From Deltaproteobacteria bacterium (lineage in GTDB: Bacteria; UBA10199; JACPAL01), in the NCBI GenBank assembly GCA_016180845.1, contig JACPAK010000009.1, positions 1 to 64,000 on the forward strand: DNA of 64,000 nucleotides, in the 5' to 3' direction. Positions 34,116-41,543 of this stretch are shown in pieces (within the stretch, counting starts at the first letter, position 1; each line of letters begins with the position of its first letter). Made by a program: the position numbers and the translations under genes. The notes under the pieces are model-generated. The model made no database searches and was not told the DNA's origin. It worked only from the letters and a program-made list of their open reading frames with translations.

Positions 34116-35452
34116 AACGCCTCTAACTCCTCGACAAGCCTGTCCACCTGCTCATCGGAGGTGGTTTCGGTGAGACAGATAACGATATAGTTTTCAAGCT
34201 TTGGATACCAACATTCTAGCGGGACTCCCCCGAAGATCTTTTTCTCTCCAAGTTGACCGAGGACCTTTTCAGAGTCCTTGGGAAGTCGGAGGACAAATTC
34301 GTTGAAAGTCACTCCGGAGAACGGGATTTCAAATTTTTTCTCACGCAGTCTTTTTTTGAGATTTTCTGTCCTCTGGAAATTGTTCAGGGCGAGGCGTTCG
34401 AATCCCCCTTTCCCCCACAGGGAAAGTGTGATGGTCGCTGCAAGGGCGCAGAGGGAGACATTAGTGCAGATATTTGAGGTGGCCCGATCACGTCGGATAT
34501 GTTGTTCCCGGGTCGCGAGGGTCAGCACAAAACCACGACGTCCCTCCTGATCGACCGTTTCGCCGACAAGACGACCCGGAAGGTTTCGGACGAAATCCTG
34601 TCGGGTCGCGAAGAGACCCAAGGAAGGCCCGCCAAAGCTTAAAGGGTTCCCGAACTGTTGTCCCTCGGCCACCGCGATATCCGCCTCCATCTCCCCCGGT
34701 GGTTTAAATAGGCCGAAGGCGAGCGGTTCCGGACTGCTCGTGATCAGGAGGGCCCCCGCCTCATGGAGTTTTTTCGCGAAATGAGTCAGGTCCTCGACAA
34801 TGCCGAAGAAATTTGGTGTTGCCGCCACGAGGCAGGCGGTCTCCGAGTCAATTTGAGAGAGGAGGAATTCGGAGTCGAGGGTCCCCTCTTTTGTGAAGGG
34901 GATTTCGACGAGGGTTGCTTCCTGATTCTTAAGATAAGTTTTCAGGAGGGCTCGATATTCCGGATGAACGGTTTCGGCGACGAGGACCTTCGGACGATTA
35001 ACAAGTCGAAGGGCCATGAGTGCCGCCTCTGCTGTGGCGGTCGAGCCGTCGTAGTGTGAGGCGTTCGCAATATCCATGCCGAGAATCTCTGCGGCGATTG
35101 TCTGATATTCGTAGATCGCCTGAAGGGTTCCTTGAGAGACCTCGGGTTGATAGGGGGTATAGGCGGTGAGAAACTCGCCTCGTTGGATCAATTGACCGAC
35201 GACACTTGGAATATAATGTGAGTAACAGCCTGCCCCCAGAAAAGAGGCCCACTCCTCTCCATGGGCATTCTGGCGTGAAAGTTGGCGCATATGATGGCGC
35301 AGATCGATTTCAGTGAGGGGAGGGGGAAGTTTGAGAGGGCGACCCAGTCGTACAGACGACGGGATCGACTCGAATAGATTTTCGATCGAGTGGACACCGA
35401 TTGTTTGAAGCATTTCCTGAATTTCTTGTGAGGTATGCGGAAGGTAACGCAA
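34112..35452 (-). CDS. gcvPA: Glycine dehydrogenase (decarboxylating) subunit 1
   Basis: A 446-residue N-terminal half of the split P-protein: RYLPHTSQEIQEMLQTIG start, FLGAGCYSHYIPSVV, TPYQPEVSQGTLQAIYEYQT and LATREQHIRRDRATSNIC. The only in-frame starts are TTG codons; TTG 35452, one base after the gcvH stop, gives the family N-terminus (M)RYLPHT. TTG 35476 would add eight residues and overlap gcvH. It acts with gcvPB to decarboxylate glycine onto the lipoyl arm of GcvH. Confidence 0.93.
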   Translation of the reverse strand: MRYLPHTSQEIQEMLQTIGVHSIENLFESIPSSVRLGRPLKLPPPLTEIDLRHHMRQLSRQNAHGEEWASFLGAGCYSHYIPSVVGQLIQRGEFLTAYTPYQPEVSQGTLQAIYEYQTIAAEILGMDIANASHYDGSTATAEAALMALRLVNRPKVLVAETVHPEYRALLKTYLKNQEATLVEIPFTKEGTLDSEFLLSQIDSETACLVAATPNFFGIVEDLTHFAKKLHEAGALLITSSPEPLAFGLFKPPGEMEADIAVAEGQQFGNPLSFGGPSLGLFATRQDFVRNLPGRLVGETVDQEGRRGFVLTLATREQHIRRDRATSNICTNVSLCALAATITLSLWGKGGFERLALNNFQRTENLKKRLREKKFEIPFSGVTFNEFVLRLPKDSEKVLGQLGEKKIFGGVPLECWYPKLENYIVICLTETTSDEQVDRLVEELEAL

Positions 35453-35453
35453 C

Positions 35454-35843
35454 TCAAGCCTGCTCTTCTTTGACAAAAGCCTGATAATGCTCTGCAGTCA
35501 TCAACTCATCGATTTCTGCAGGGCTTGCGATCTCGACCTTGATGAGCCATCCCTCTCCGTACGGTTCCTCATTCAGCGTTTCCGGATTGTCCAGGAGGGG
35601 GTCATTGACCTCGATGACACGACCCGAAATCGGGGCGTAGATATCACTGACCGATTTCACCGACTCGACAACCCCGAAAGAGTCATCTTTTACGATCTCT
35701 TCGCCTTCATCCGGGAGCTCTATAAAGACCACCTCTCCCAATTGTTCCTGGGCATAATCGGTGATTCCGATCGTGACGACACTGTCTTTGACACGAATCC
35801 ATTCATGCTCTTTGGTATATTTTAAGTCTTCTGGAAAGGTCAT
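35454..35843 (-). CDS. gcvH: Glycine cleavage system H protein
   Basis: A 129-residue lipoyl carrier: YTKEHEWIRV start, GITDYAQEQLGEVVFIELPD, and the lipoyl-Lys loop VVESVKSVSDIYAPISG. It shuttles the aminomethyl group between P- and T-proteins. It lies two bases from gcvT and one base from gcvPA. Length is normal. Confidence 0.97.
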   Translation of the reverse strand: MTFPEDLKYTKEHEWIRVKDSVVTIGITDYAQEQLGEVVFIELPDEGEEIVKDDSFGVVESVKSVSDIYAPISGRVIEVNDPLLDNPETLNEEPYGEGWLIKVEIASPAEIDELMTAEHYQAFVKEEQA

Positions 35844-35845
35844 GT

Positions 35846-36904
35846 TTACCTCTTGTAGAATGGAAGCGGAACAACGACCGCTTCCTTTTTCTTTTCCCTG
35901 ATTTCTACGTGGATCTTATTTCCGACTAATTTTTCCTTTGTCAAGGGTTGATTCACATAAGCCAGCGCAATCGCCTCCCCGCTAAAAGGGGAGAGGGTCC
36001 CGCTCGTCACCCTGCCGACTTCTTCTCCTTCGAGGAATAATTTATATCCTTGTCGCGGAATTCCAGACTCCTTGAGCTTCAAACCGATCAGCTCTTTTTT
36101 CTTATTCTGTGAAGAGAGTGATCCTCGACCGATGAAGTCCCCCTTTTCCATTTTAACGATCCAATTCAGGCCTGCCTCAAAAGGGTTCGTTTCGTCGTCA
36201 ATTTCATGTCCATAGAGGGGGTAGGAGGCCTCGAGTCTCAAGGTGTCTCGAGCGCCGAGTCCACACGGCAGAAGACCGATAGAACGCCCCTTTTCCAGAA
36301 GCCCCTTCCAGATAATTGGCGCCTCTTCACTTTTACAAAAGATCTCAAAACCATCCTCTCCGGTATAGCCTGTTCCGGACAGCAAGACACGACAGCCAAA
36401 GATCTTCTCTTCCAGAAAATGATTTTTCTTGAGCGTGGAGGAGAGGATTTCACGCGCAAGGGGACCCTGCAAGGCGATGAGTCCCCAGGTATCGCTTCGA
36501 TTCGAAACTTCGGCCCCAGGAAGGCTGTTTTTCAGGATCCACTGAAAATCTTTTTCGGTGTTCGAGGCGTTGACACAGATCAGGAAGTGGTCATTGGCAA
36601 GACAGTAGACCATCACATCATCCACAAAACCTGCTTTGGGGTTCAGAAGGGCGGAGTATTGGGAGCGACCGGGGGTAAGACGACTTGCGTCGTTACAGGT
36701 GACCCTTTGGACAGTCCCCAAGGCCTTCGTGCCTCGGATCTCGATCTCTCCCATATGACTGACGTCGAAAAGCCCTGCCTTGGTCCGAACCGCCATGTGT
36801 TCCTCGCGAATGCCGGCATATTGAACCGGCATCTCCCAACCGGCAAAATCAACCATGCGGGCTCCAAGCTCACGATGAAGAGAATTGAGCGGTGTTTTGT
36901 TCAT
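35846..36904 (-). CDS. gcvT: Aminomethyltransferase (glycine cleavage T protein)
   Basis: A 352-residue folate enzyme that moves the aminomethyl carbon from GcvH to tetrahydrofolate. It shows FAGWEMPVQYAGIREEHMAV, GLFDVSHMGEIEIRG, GYTGEDGFEIF and the C-terminal VGRVTSGTLSPFSGEAIALA. The start overlaps the metF stop by four bases. The normal gcvT-gcvH-gcvPA-gcvPB order is preserved. Confidence 0.96.
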   Translation of the reverse strand: MNKTPLNSLHRELGARMVDFAGWEMPVQYAGIREEHMAVRTKAGLFDVSHMGEIEIRGTKALGTVQRVTCNDASRLTPGRSQYSALLNPKAGFVDDVMVYCLANDHFLICVNASNTEKDFQWILKNSLPGAEVSNRSDTWGLIALQGPLAREILSSTLKKNHFLEEKIFGCRVLLSGTGYTGEDGFEIFCKSEEAPIIWKGLLEKGRSIGLLPCGLGARDTLRLEASYPLYGHEIDDETNPFEAGLNWIVKMEKGDFIGRGSLSSQNKKKELIGLKLKESGIPRQGYKLFLEGEEVGRVTSGTLSPFSGEAIALAYVNQPLTKEKLVGNKIHVEIREKKKEAVVVPLPFYKR

Positions 36905-37758
36905 AAGGATTCGATTACCTTGCCGACACTATACGATTTATTCAAGGTGTAAAAATGAATGCCAGGAACCCCTCGGCTGAGGAGTTCCTGGCATTGCCGT
37001 ATGGCATGTTCGATCCCGATCTCGTGAACTCTCTCGAGATTCGATTCATTGCGTCTCAGTTCTTCATACAGAGAGGGTGGGATCGATGCCCCGCACATCC
37101 GAGTGATTTTTTCTATCTGTTTGAAATTTACGATCGGCATGATCCCCGGAATGATCGGGACGTTGACCCCTATTTTTTTGGCCCTTTCCTGGAAGTCAAA
37201 AAAATCCTGATTGTTGAAGAAAAGTTGCGTGATCACAATATCCGCCCCCGCCTCGACCTTTTTCTTGAGGTGGGCGAGATCGGTTTCCTTGTCAGGTGAT
37301 TCCATGTGACCTTCTGGATAACCGGCAACTGCGATGCTGAACCCATCGATCTCCTTCAGATACTGGACTAATTCGTTGGCGTAGCGAAACCCGTCTTTCG
37401 GAGGGGTAAATTTTTCGGTTCCGGCAGGTGCATCCCCGCGCAGGGCGACGACTAGATCGATCCCTTCTTTCTTCAAATGTTCCAGATAGGTTCGGATGAA
37501 TTGTCGATTCGAGCCGACACAGGTAAAGTGAAAGGCAGTGGTCAGCTTAAGCTCCTGATGGATCCGGATGGCGAGATCCCGTGTCAGATCCTGCGTTGTT
37601 CCCATCGCCCCGTAGGTGACGGAAATGAAGGCGGGATGAAATCTGGAAAGTTCCCTCATCGCGGTCAAGAGATCTTGAAGAGCTGCTTCATTTTTGGGCG
37701 GGAAAATTTCGAAGGAGAATGGCTGTTTCCCCTTTTGATAAAAGTCTCTGAAGTTCAT
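36901..37758 (-). CDS. metF: 5,10-methylenetetrahydrofolate reductase
   Basis: A 285-residue FAD-dependent TIM-barrel reductase: FSFEIFPPKNEAAL, FISVTYGAMGTT, LVVALRGDAPAG, AGYPEGH and GADIVITQLFFN with the folate-binding residues. It makes 5-methyl-THF for methionine synthesis. It overlaps folD and gcvT by four bases each, tying methyl-group supply to glycine cleavage. Confidence 0.96.
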   Translation of the reverse strand: MNFRDFYQKGKQPFSFEIFPPKNEAALQDLLTAMRELSRFHPAFISVTYGAMGTTQDLTRDLAIRIHQELKLTTAFHFTCVGSNRQFIRTYLEHLKKEGIDLVVALRGDAPAGTEKFTPPKDGFRYANELVQYLKEIDGFSIAVAGYPEGHMESPDKETDLAHLKKKVEAGADIVITQLFFNNQDFFDFQERAKKIGVNVPIIPGIMPIVNFKQIEKITRMCGASIPPSLYEELRRNESNLERVHEIGIEHAIRQCQELLSRGVPGIHFYTLNKSYSVGKVIESL

Positions 37759-38603
37759 AGGCGCTTGGCGGCCTCAAGGGTGTTCCAGAGGAGCATCGCA
37801 ATGGTCATCGGGCCGACACCGCCGGGGACTGGCGTGATCCATCCGGCCCTTTCCTTAGCTGCTTCGAATTCGACATCACCGACGATTTTACCGGAAGCGG
37901 TTCGATTGATGCCGACATCGATCACAACACCCCCTTTTTTGATCCACTCCCCCTTGATCGCTTCCGGTTGACCGATCGCGGCGACAAGAATGTCCGCGCG
38001 CCCGATCTTTTCCGCGATATTTTTGGTTCGCGAGTGGCAGATCGTGACCGTCGCATTTCTTCCCATCAAGAGAAGGGCGATCGGCTTTCCGACGATCTTT
38101 GACCGACCGACAATGACCGCTTCCTTTCCCTCGATCGGGTAATCGATCGACTCGAGGATTTTCATGATCCCGAACGGAGTGCAGGGGATCAATCTTGCCT
38201 CACCTTCGAGGAGGTGTCCCAAATTCAGGGGATGAAATCCGTCGACATCCTTTTCGGGCGAAACCGATTCAAGGACCTTTTTCTCATTGATCCCTTTCGG
38301 AAGTGGGAGCTGTACGAGGATCCCGTGGATCTTTGGATCGTTATTGAGTTTCGTGATCAATCGCAGGAGCTGATCCTCGGAGGTTGTTGACGGGAGGAGA
38401 TGTTGTTCGGCGTACATCCCGGCCTCTTTGCAGGCTGCTTCCTTATTGCGGACATAGATCTTCGAGGCCTCATTGTCACCGACAAGGACCGCGGCAAGAC
38501 CTGGGACGATCCCCTTTTTCTTTTGGAGGGTTGCAACCTCACCCGCAATCTCTTTCCGAATCTTTTCGGCCAGTTGCTTGCCATTGATGATTTGCGCCGA
38601 CAT
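37755..38603 (-). CDS. folD: Methylenetetrahydrofolate dehydrogenase / methenyl-THF cyclohydrolase
   Basis: A 282-residue bifunctional enzyme: GLAAVLVGDNEASKIYVRNK with the catalytic Lys, HGILVQLPLPKGI, PEKDVDGFHPLNLG, and the NADP region VIVGRSKIVGKPIALLL and TPVPGGVGPMTIAMLL. ATG 38603 is preferred over TTG 38621. It is the first gene of the six-gene folate/glycine operon and is divergent from the NUDIX gene. No clear minus-strand promoter was found. Confidence 0.95.
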   Translation of the reverse strand: MSAQIINGKQLAEKIRKEIAGEVATLQKKKGIVPGLAAVLVGDNEASKIYVRNKEAACKEAGMYAEQHLLPSTTSEDQLLRLITKLNNDPKIHGILVQLPLPKGINEKKVLESVSPEKDVDGFHPLNLGHLLEGEARLIPCTPFGIMKILESIDYPIEGKEAVIVGRSKIVGKPIALLLMGRNATVTICHSRTKNIAEKIGRADILVAAIGQPEAIKGEWIKKGGVVIDVGINRTASGKIVGDVEFEAAKERAGWITPVPGGVGPMTIAMLLWNTLEAAKRL

Positions 38604-38677
38604 AGGCCCCGGTCTTAACAAGGCGTCTTACTTCTTGGCAACCGTTTTGATCTTTGCCGTGAATAGAAAAGTTTCTT

Positions 38678-38707
38678 TTGACTCAAAATCTCATTTGACT
38701 GTATAAG
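38678..38707 (+). promoter_or_regulatory. Promoter of the NUDIX lipoprotein gene
   Basis: TTGACT at 38678-38683, 18-base spacer, TATAAG at 38702-38707, about 33 bases before ATG 38740. The leader includes a strong GAGGAGG ribosome-binding site. Confidence 0.6.
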
Positions 38708-38739
38708 CCTGTCCTAACAAAAATAATGAGGAGGTTCCT

Positions 38740-39258
38740 ATGAAACGATTCTCTTTCCTGATCGTTCTTGCCCTTTCGTTAGCGCTTGGATGCGCCAAGG
38801 GGGGGTATTTCGGTTCGTCAAAGACCGAATGCCGTGTGAACCCGAAATTTCAATCGAAGGCCCATGGCAATGGCGGTTGTTTCATCGTCTCTGATGGGAA
38901 GATGCTCGTGATTCGTCATAAACCGACAGGCAAATTTGATTTTCCAGGTGGAACGGCAGAGAAAGGCGAAACAAGCCAATGCACCGCCTCTCGTGAAACA
39001 AAAGAGGAGACGGGGAACTCTGTGGAAGTCGGAAAACTTTTGGTGAATTTTGAAAAGATCCGTCTCTTTGACTGCAAACCACTCAAGAAGGTTCGATTAA
39101 AGGCTTCACGAGGTGTGCGCGATGAGGTGAGCGAGGTCCTTCTGATTGATCCAACAAAAACCAAGGCGAAAGAATGGCGTTATCCAGTCCAACACGGCAC
39201 GCTCACATCGATCTACAAACAACAGACAAGGGCAACCAAGACGAAGTGGTTTCATTGA
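38740..39258 (+). CDS. NUDIX-domain lipoprotein
   Basis: A 172-residue protein with a lipoprotein signal (IVLALSLALGC lipobox) followed by a NUDIX fold. The NUDIX box is complete in its metal ligands: GGTAEKGETSQCTASRETKE, then ETG (Gx5Ex7REuxEExG). NUDIX enzymes cleave nucleoside diphosphate derivatives and are normally cytosolic, so periplasmic placement is unusual. Five Cys in the mature chain could form disulfides. Substrate unknown. Confidence 0.82.
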   Translation: MKRFSFLIVLALSLALGCAKGGYFGSSKTECRVNPKFQSKAHGNGGCFIVSDGKMLVIRHKPTGKFDFPGGTAEKGETSQCTASRETKEETGNSVEVGKLLVNFEKIRLFDCKPLKKVRLKASRGVRDEVSEVLLIDPTKTKAKEWRYPVQHGTLTSIYKQQTRATKTKWFH

Positions 39259-39298
39259 GTTTTTTGCCTTTAACCACTTAGCGGGTAACATGAAAAAA

Positions 39299-39336
39299 GG
39301 GGTCAACCTTTTTCAGGGGCGATCGATAATGACCCC
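39299..39336 (+). repeat. Inverted repeat ending at a start codon
   Basis: GGGGTCA (39299-39305) and TGACCCC (39330-39336) are perfect 7-bp arms around a 24-base loop; the right arm ends at the base before ATG 39337. A smaller AAAAAGG / CCTTTTT hairpin (39294-39300 / 39307-39313) competes with it. A -10-like GATAAT (39325-39330) overlaps the right arm. It could be an operator or a translation-control hairpin. Confidence 0.5.
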
Positions 39337-39795
39337 ATGAGATATTATTGGCCCCTTTCAATAACAGCAGGGGTCTTGTCAGCCAGTGTCGTAGCGATTT
39401 GGGCGAGATCGAAAAAAACTGGTTTTAATTCTCATTACGAATGCCTGATTCCGGGAAAATGTAGTGAGCGGGAGCAACTCAACCAGGTTGAGGAGTATGC
39501 TGGCCGGGTTTACGGTGATGAATATCTGGGCATTAATTATGACGGCAGTCTGAGTATCGGTGAAACGAGGTCGGTTAAAAAACTGATGGGCGGGCGACTG
39601 ACCCGCGCGAGTGATGTTGATTCTTATCTTTCCTGGGCCAAGGTCCATTTTTTTCTGCAACGGAGCGATCACTGTGAAGAGGGGAATTATGGTCATGGCG
39701 GACACCGGTCCGCGGAGTGGGGTCAGGTGCTCTATGCGATCCGGAACCAACAGCTCCCCGTTGTCCTGAAGGCGAATGGGGTTGAGAGCCAATGA
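39337..39795 (+). CDS. Hypothetical membrane-anchored protein
   Basis: A 152-residue protein I do not recognise. One N-terminal membrane segment or uncleaved signal (ITAGVLSASVVAIWA) and a soluble domain with three Cys (CLIPGKC; HCEEG) and HGGHRSAEW. There is no ribosome-binding site; a hairpin and -10-like box lie just upstream. It overlaps the next gene by four bases (ATGA), so the two form a translationally coupled pair. Confidence 0.65.
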   Translation: MRYYWPLSITAGVLSASVVAIWARSKKTGFNSHYECLIPGKCSEREQLNQVEEYAGRVYGDEYLGINYDGSLSIGETRSVKKLMGGRLTRASDVDSYLSWAKVHFFLQRSDHCEEGNYGHGGHRSAEWGQVLYAIRNQQLPVVLKANGVESQ

Positions 39796-40616
39796 ATGTC
39801 GTTTCATCACTCCTGTTGCGCGACAGTCCTGCAGCACGGGGAACGCGTCGTCTCATTTGTCGCCGTCTCACAAAATTAAAGGGCCAATTTCATGCGTACG
39901 ATTATGAAGAACTCAGGGAATTGGTTGGCCGTCATTCGCGGGAGGTCGGTCTTCCCCTTCTGACCCAAGACTCCCGGTATGCTAGAAAATACCCCCCTTG
40001 GCAGTTTAAACTTCACACCGAATTGGATGCACAATACGGGCGTGCTGTGAGGAAGGTACATCCGAGGTCCCACTTGGTTTATTATGAGGCCGACTTTGAA
40101 GTGGTTGCTGTTCCAGCTCAGCGGGTTGTTCCTTATCATTATTTGAATTTAATTCCCGATAATGGCAGTGAACGTGGACCACTCTATCTCGATAAGATCA
40201 ACGACCTGCGTGGTCTGATCATTTACCGGCTGATGGATAGGGGCTGGAAGCCGGGATCTCTTCCGACGGAACAGATGATACAGGGGGCACTGACCTGTGT
40301 TGGGGCGACTTATGAGTCACTTAACATTTATGGGCCGACTCCTGCGGGACTCTATCTATTGCGGAATGGCCATCATCGCTTCGCTGCCTTGATGACGTTG
40401 GTCAACGACGGCGTCTTGCCGGCAGAGGTACTGCAGTTACCAAAACTCGCTCGATATAAATTTATGGATCCCGCTCCGGTCGTTGCAAAAGTCGAGCGTC
40501 GGCATCCGGGGGGTATCGGATCATTCGGTTGGGCCGCCGTATTGAGCTTTAATAGACAGCAATCGATTGGAGTTCGTGAGCTTGGGCTTGTAGGAGATCT
40601 TTCCAATCTGAGCTAA
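39792..40616 (+). CDS. Hypothetical protein with ParB/sulfiredoxin-like motif
   Basis: A 274-residue soluble protein. The segment LYLLRNGHHRFAALMTLVND resembles the nucleotide-binding box of the ParB/sulfiredoxin fold (GxHR), preceded by a plausible strand-helix region (DKINDLRGLIIYRLMDRGW). No helix-turn-helix typical of chromosome ParB follows, so it is not a segregation protein. It may bind or hydrolyse nucleotides. The stop overlaps the stop of the convergent GGDEF gene. Confidence 0.65.
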   Translation: MNVVSSLLLRDSPAARGTRRLICRRLTKLKGQFHAYDYEELRELVGRHSREVGLPLLTQDSRYARKYPPWQFKLHTELDAQYGRAVRKVHPRSHLVYYEADFEVVAVPAQRVVPYHYLNLIPDNGSERGPLYLDKINDLRGLIIYRLMDRGWKPGSLPTEQMIQGALTCVGATYESLNIYGPTPAGLYLLRNGHHRFAALMTLVNDGVLPAEVLQLPKLARYKFMDPAPVVAKVERRHPGGIGSFGWAAVLSFNRQQSIGVRELGLVGDLSNLS

Positions 40617-41503
40617 CCACTCACCCGATTTCGGCCGTTGAATTTGGATTGGTAGAGGAATTGGTCGGCCAGTTTCACCATCGCCTCATAACCCTCAAGA
40701 TTTTTTCCGGAGAGTGTGGCGATGCCGAGGCTGACCGTGGCGTGGATCTTTTTGCCGTCAAATTCGAAAACCGATTCATCAATAATCCGCCGGATTCTTT
40801 CCGCGATCGTCATCGCCTCTTTCGCATCGGTCGCCTTCAGGATGATGGCAAACTCCTCCCCCCCATAGCGGGCCAGGATATCTTCATTCCGGATGATCGA
40901 CTTCGCCAGCGCTGCGATATGACTCAAGACGAAGTCCCCGGCCTGATGGCCATGGGTGTCGTTGACCCCTTTGAAATAATCGATATCCATCATGACGAGA
41001 GAGAGCGGGACATTGTTCCTCAAACAATAGGTAAACTCCTCGCGAAGGCGCTCTTCAAAATAGCGTTTGTTATAAGCACTCGTGAGCGCATCGACCACTG
41101 CCATGCGGTAGAGTTCTGTATGGAAGATATTCTCGACCTTGTCCTGATAGGCGAATTTGATGATCGTCGAAGAGGAGATCTGGATCTTGTCTCCATCCTT
41201 GAGATCTGCCTCCTGGACCTTCGTTCCATTGAGGAAGGTCCCGTTCGTGCTTCCAAGGTCCTTAATTTTGACAGCTCCCTGATGGAGTTTGACTTCGAGA
41301 TGATGCCTGGAGATGCCGAGATCATTGATCGGAATATCCGCATCGGCGGCACGCCCTATCTTGATCGCCCCCTCTTCCAGAAGATGGATCTTTCCGACAA
41401 GAGGTCCTGAGAGGAAGACGATGTAGGCATGTTTCTCTTTTTTATCCTCGTCCAGTTGGGGGACAGGTGTTATGACCGTTTCGTCATGGGTTTCTTCTGG
41501 CAT
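40613..41503 (-). CDS. FHA-domain diguanylate cyclase
   Basis: A 296-residue signalling protein. Residues about 20-120 are an FHA domain (KIGRAADADIPINDLGISRH; LGSTNGTFLNG), which binds phosphothreonine. Residues 135-296 are a GGDEF domain with the active motif RYGGEEFAI and an inhibitory I-site RxxD (RNED) five residues earlier, so it should make c-di-GMP with product inhibition. ATG 41512 is also in frame; ATG 41503 lies about five bases after the predicted transcription start. The adjacent kinase may phosphorylate its partner. Confidence 0.9.
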   Translation of the reverse strand: MPEETHDETVITPVPQLDEDKKEKHAYIVFLSGPLVGKIHLLEEGAIKIGRAADADIPINDLGISRHHLEVKLHQGAVKIKDLGSTNGTFLNGTKVQEADLKDGDKIQISSSTIIKFAYQDKVENIFHTELYRMAVVDALTSAYNKRYFEERLREEFTYCLRNNVPLSLVMMDIDYFKGVNDTHGHQAGDFVLSHIAALAKSIIRNEDILARYGGEEFAIILKATDAKEAMTIAERIRRIIDESVFEFDGKKIHATVSLGIATLSGKNLEGYEAMVKLADQFLYQSKFNGRNRVSG

Positions 41504-41514
41504 CTTTTGCATCC

Positions 41515-41543
41515 ATTATAATAGAGAATGGCCTTAGCGTAAA
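41515..41543 (-). promoter_or_regulatory. Promoter of the FHA-GGDEF gene
   Basis: On the minus strand TTTACG (41543-41538), 17-base spacer, perfect TATAAT (41520-41515). Transcription should start near 41508, making ATG 41503 almost leaderless and placing ATG 41512 upstream of the start. The -35 lies just upstream of the kinase stop codon, so the GGDEF gene has its own promoter. Confidence 0.65.

Noticed and set aside
39792-40616. Chromosome-partition ParB
   Set aside because: Only the GxHR-type box is present; there is no helix-turn-helix domain, parA neighbour or parS site.
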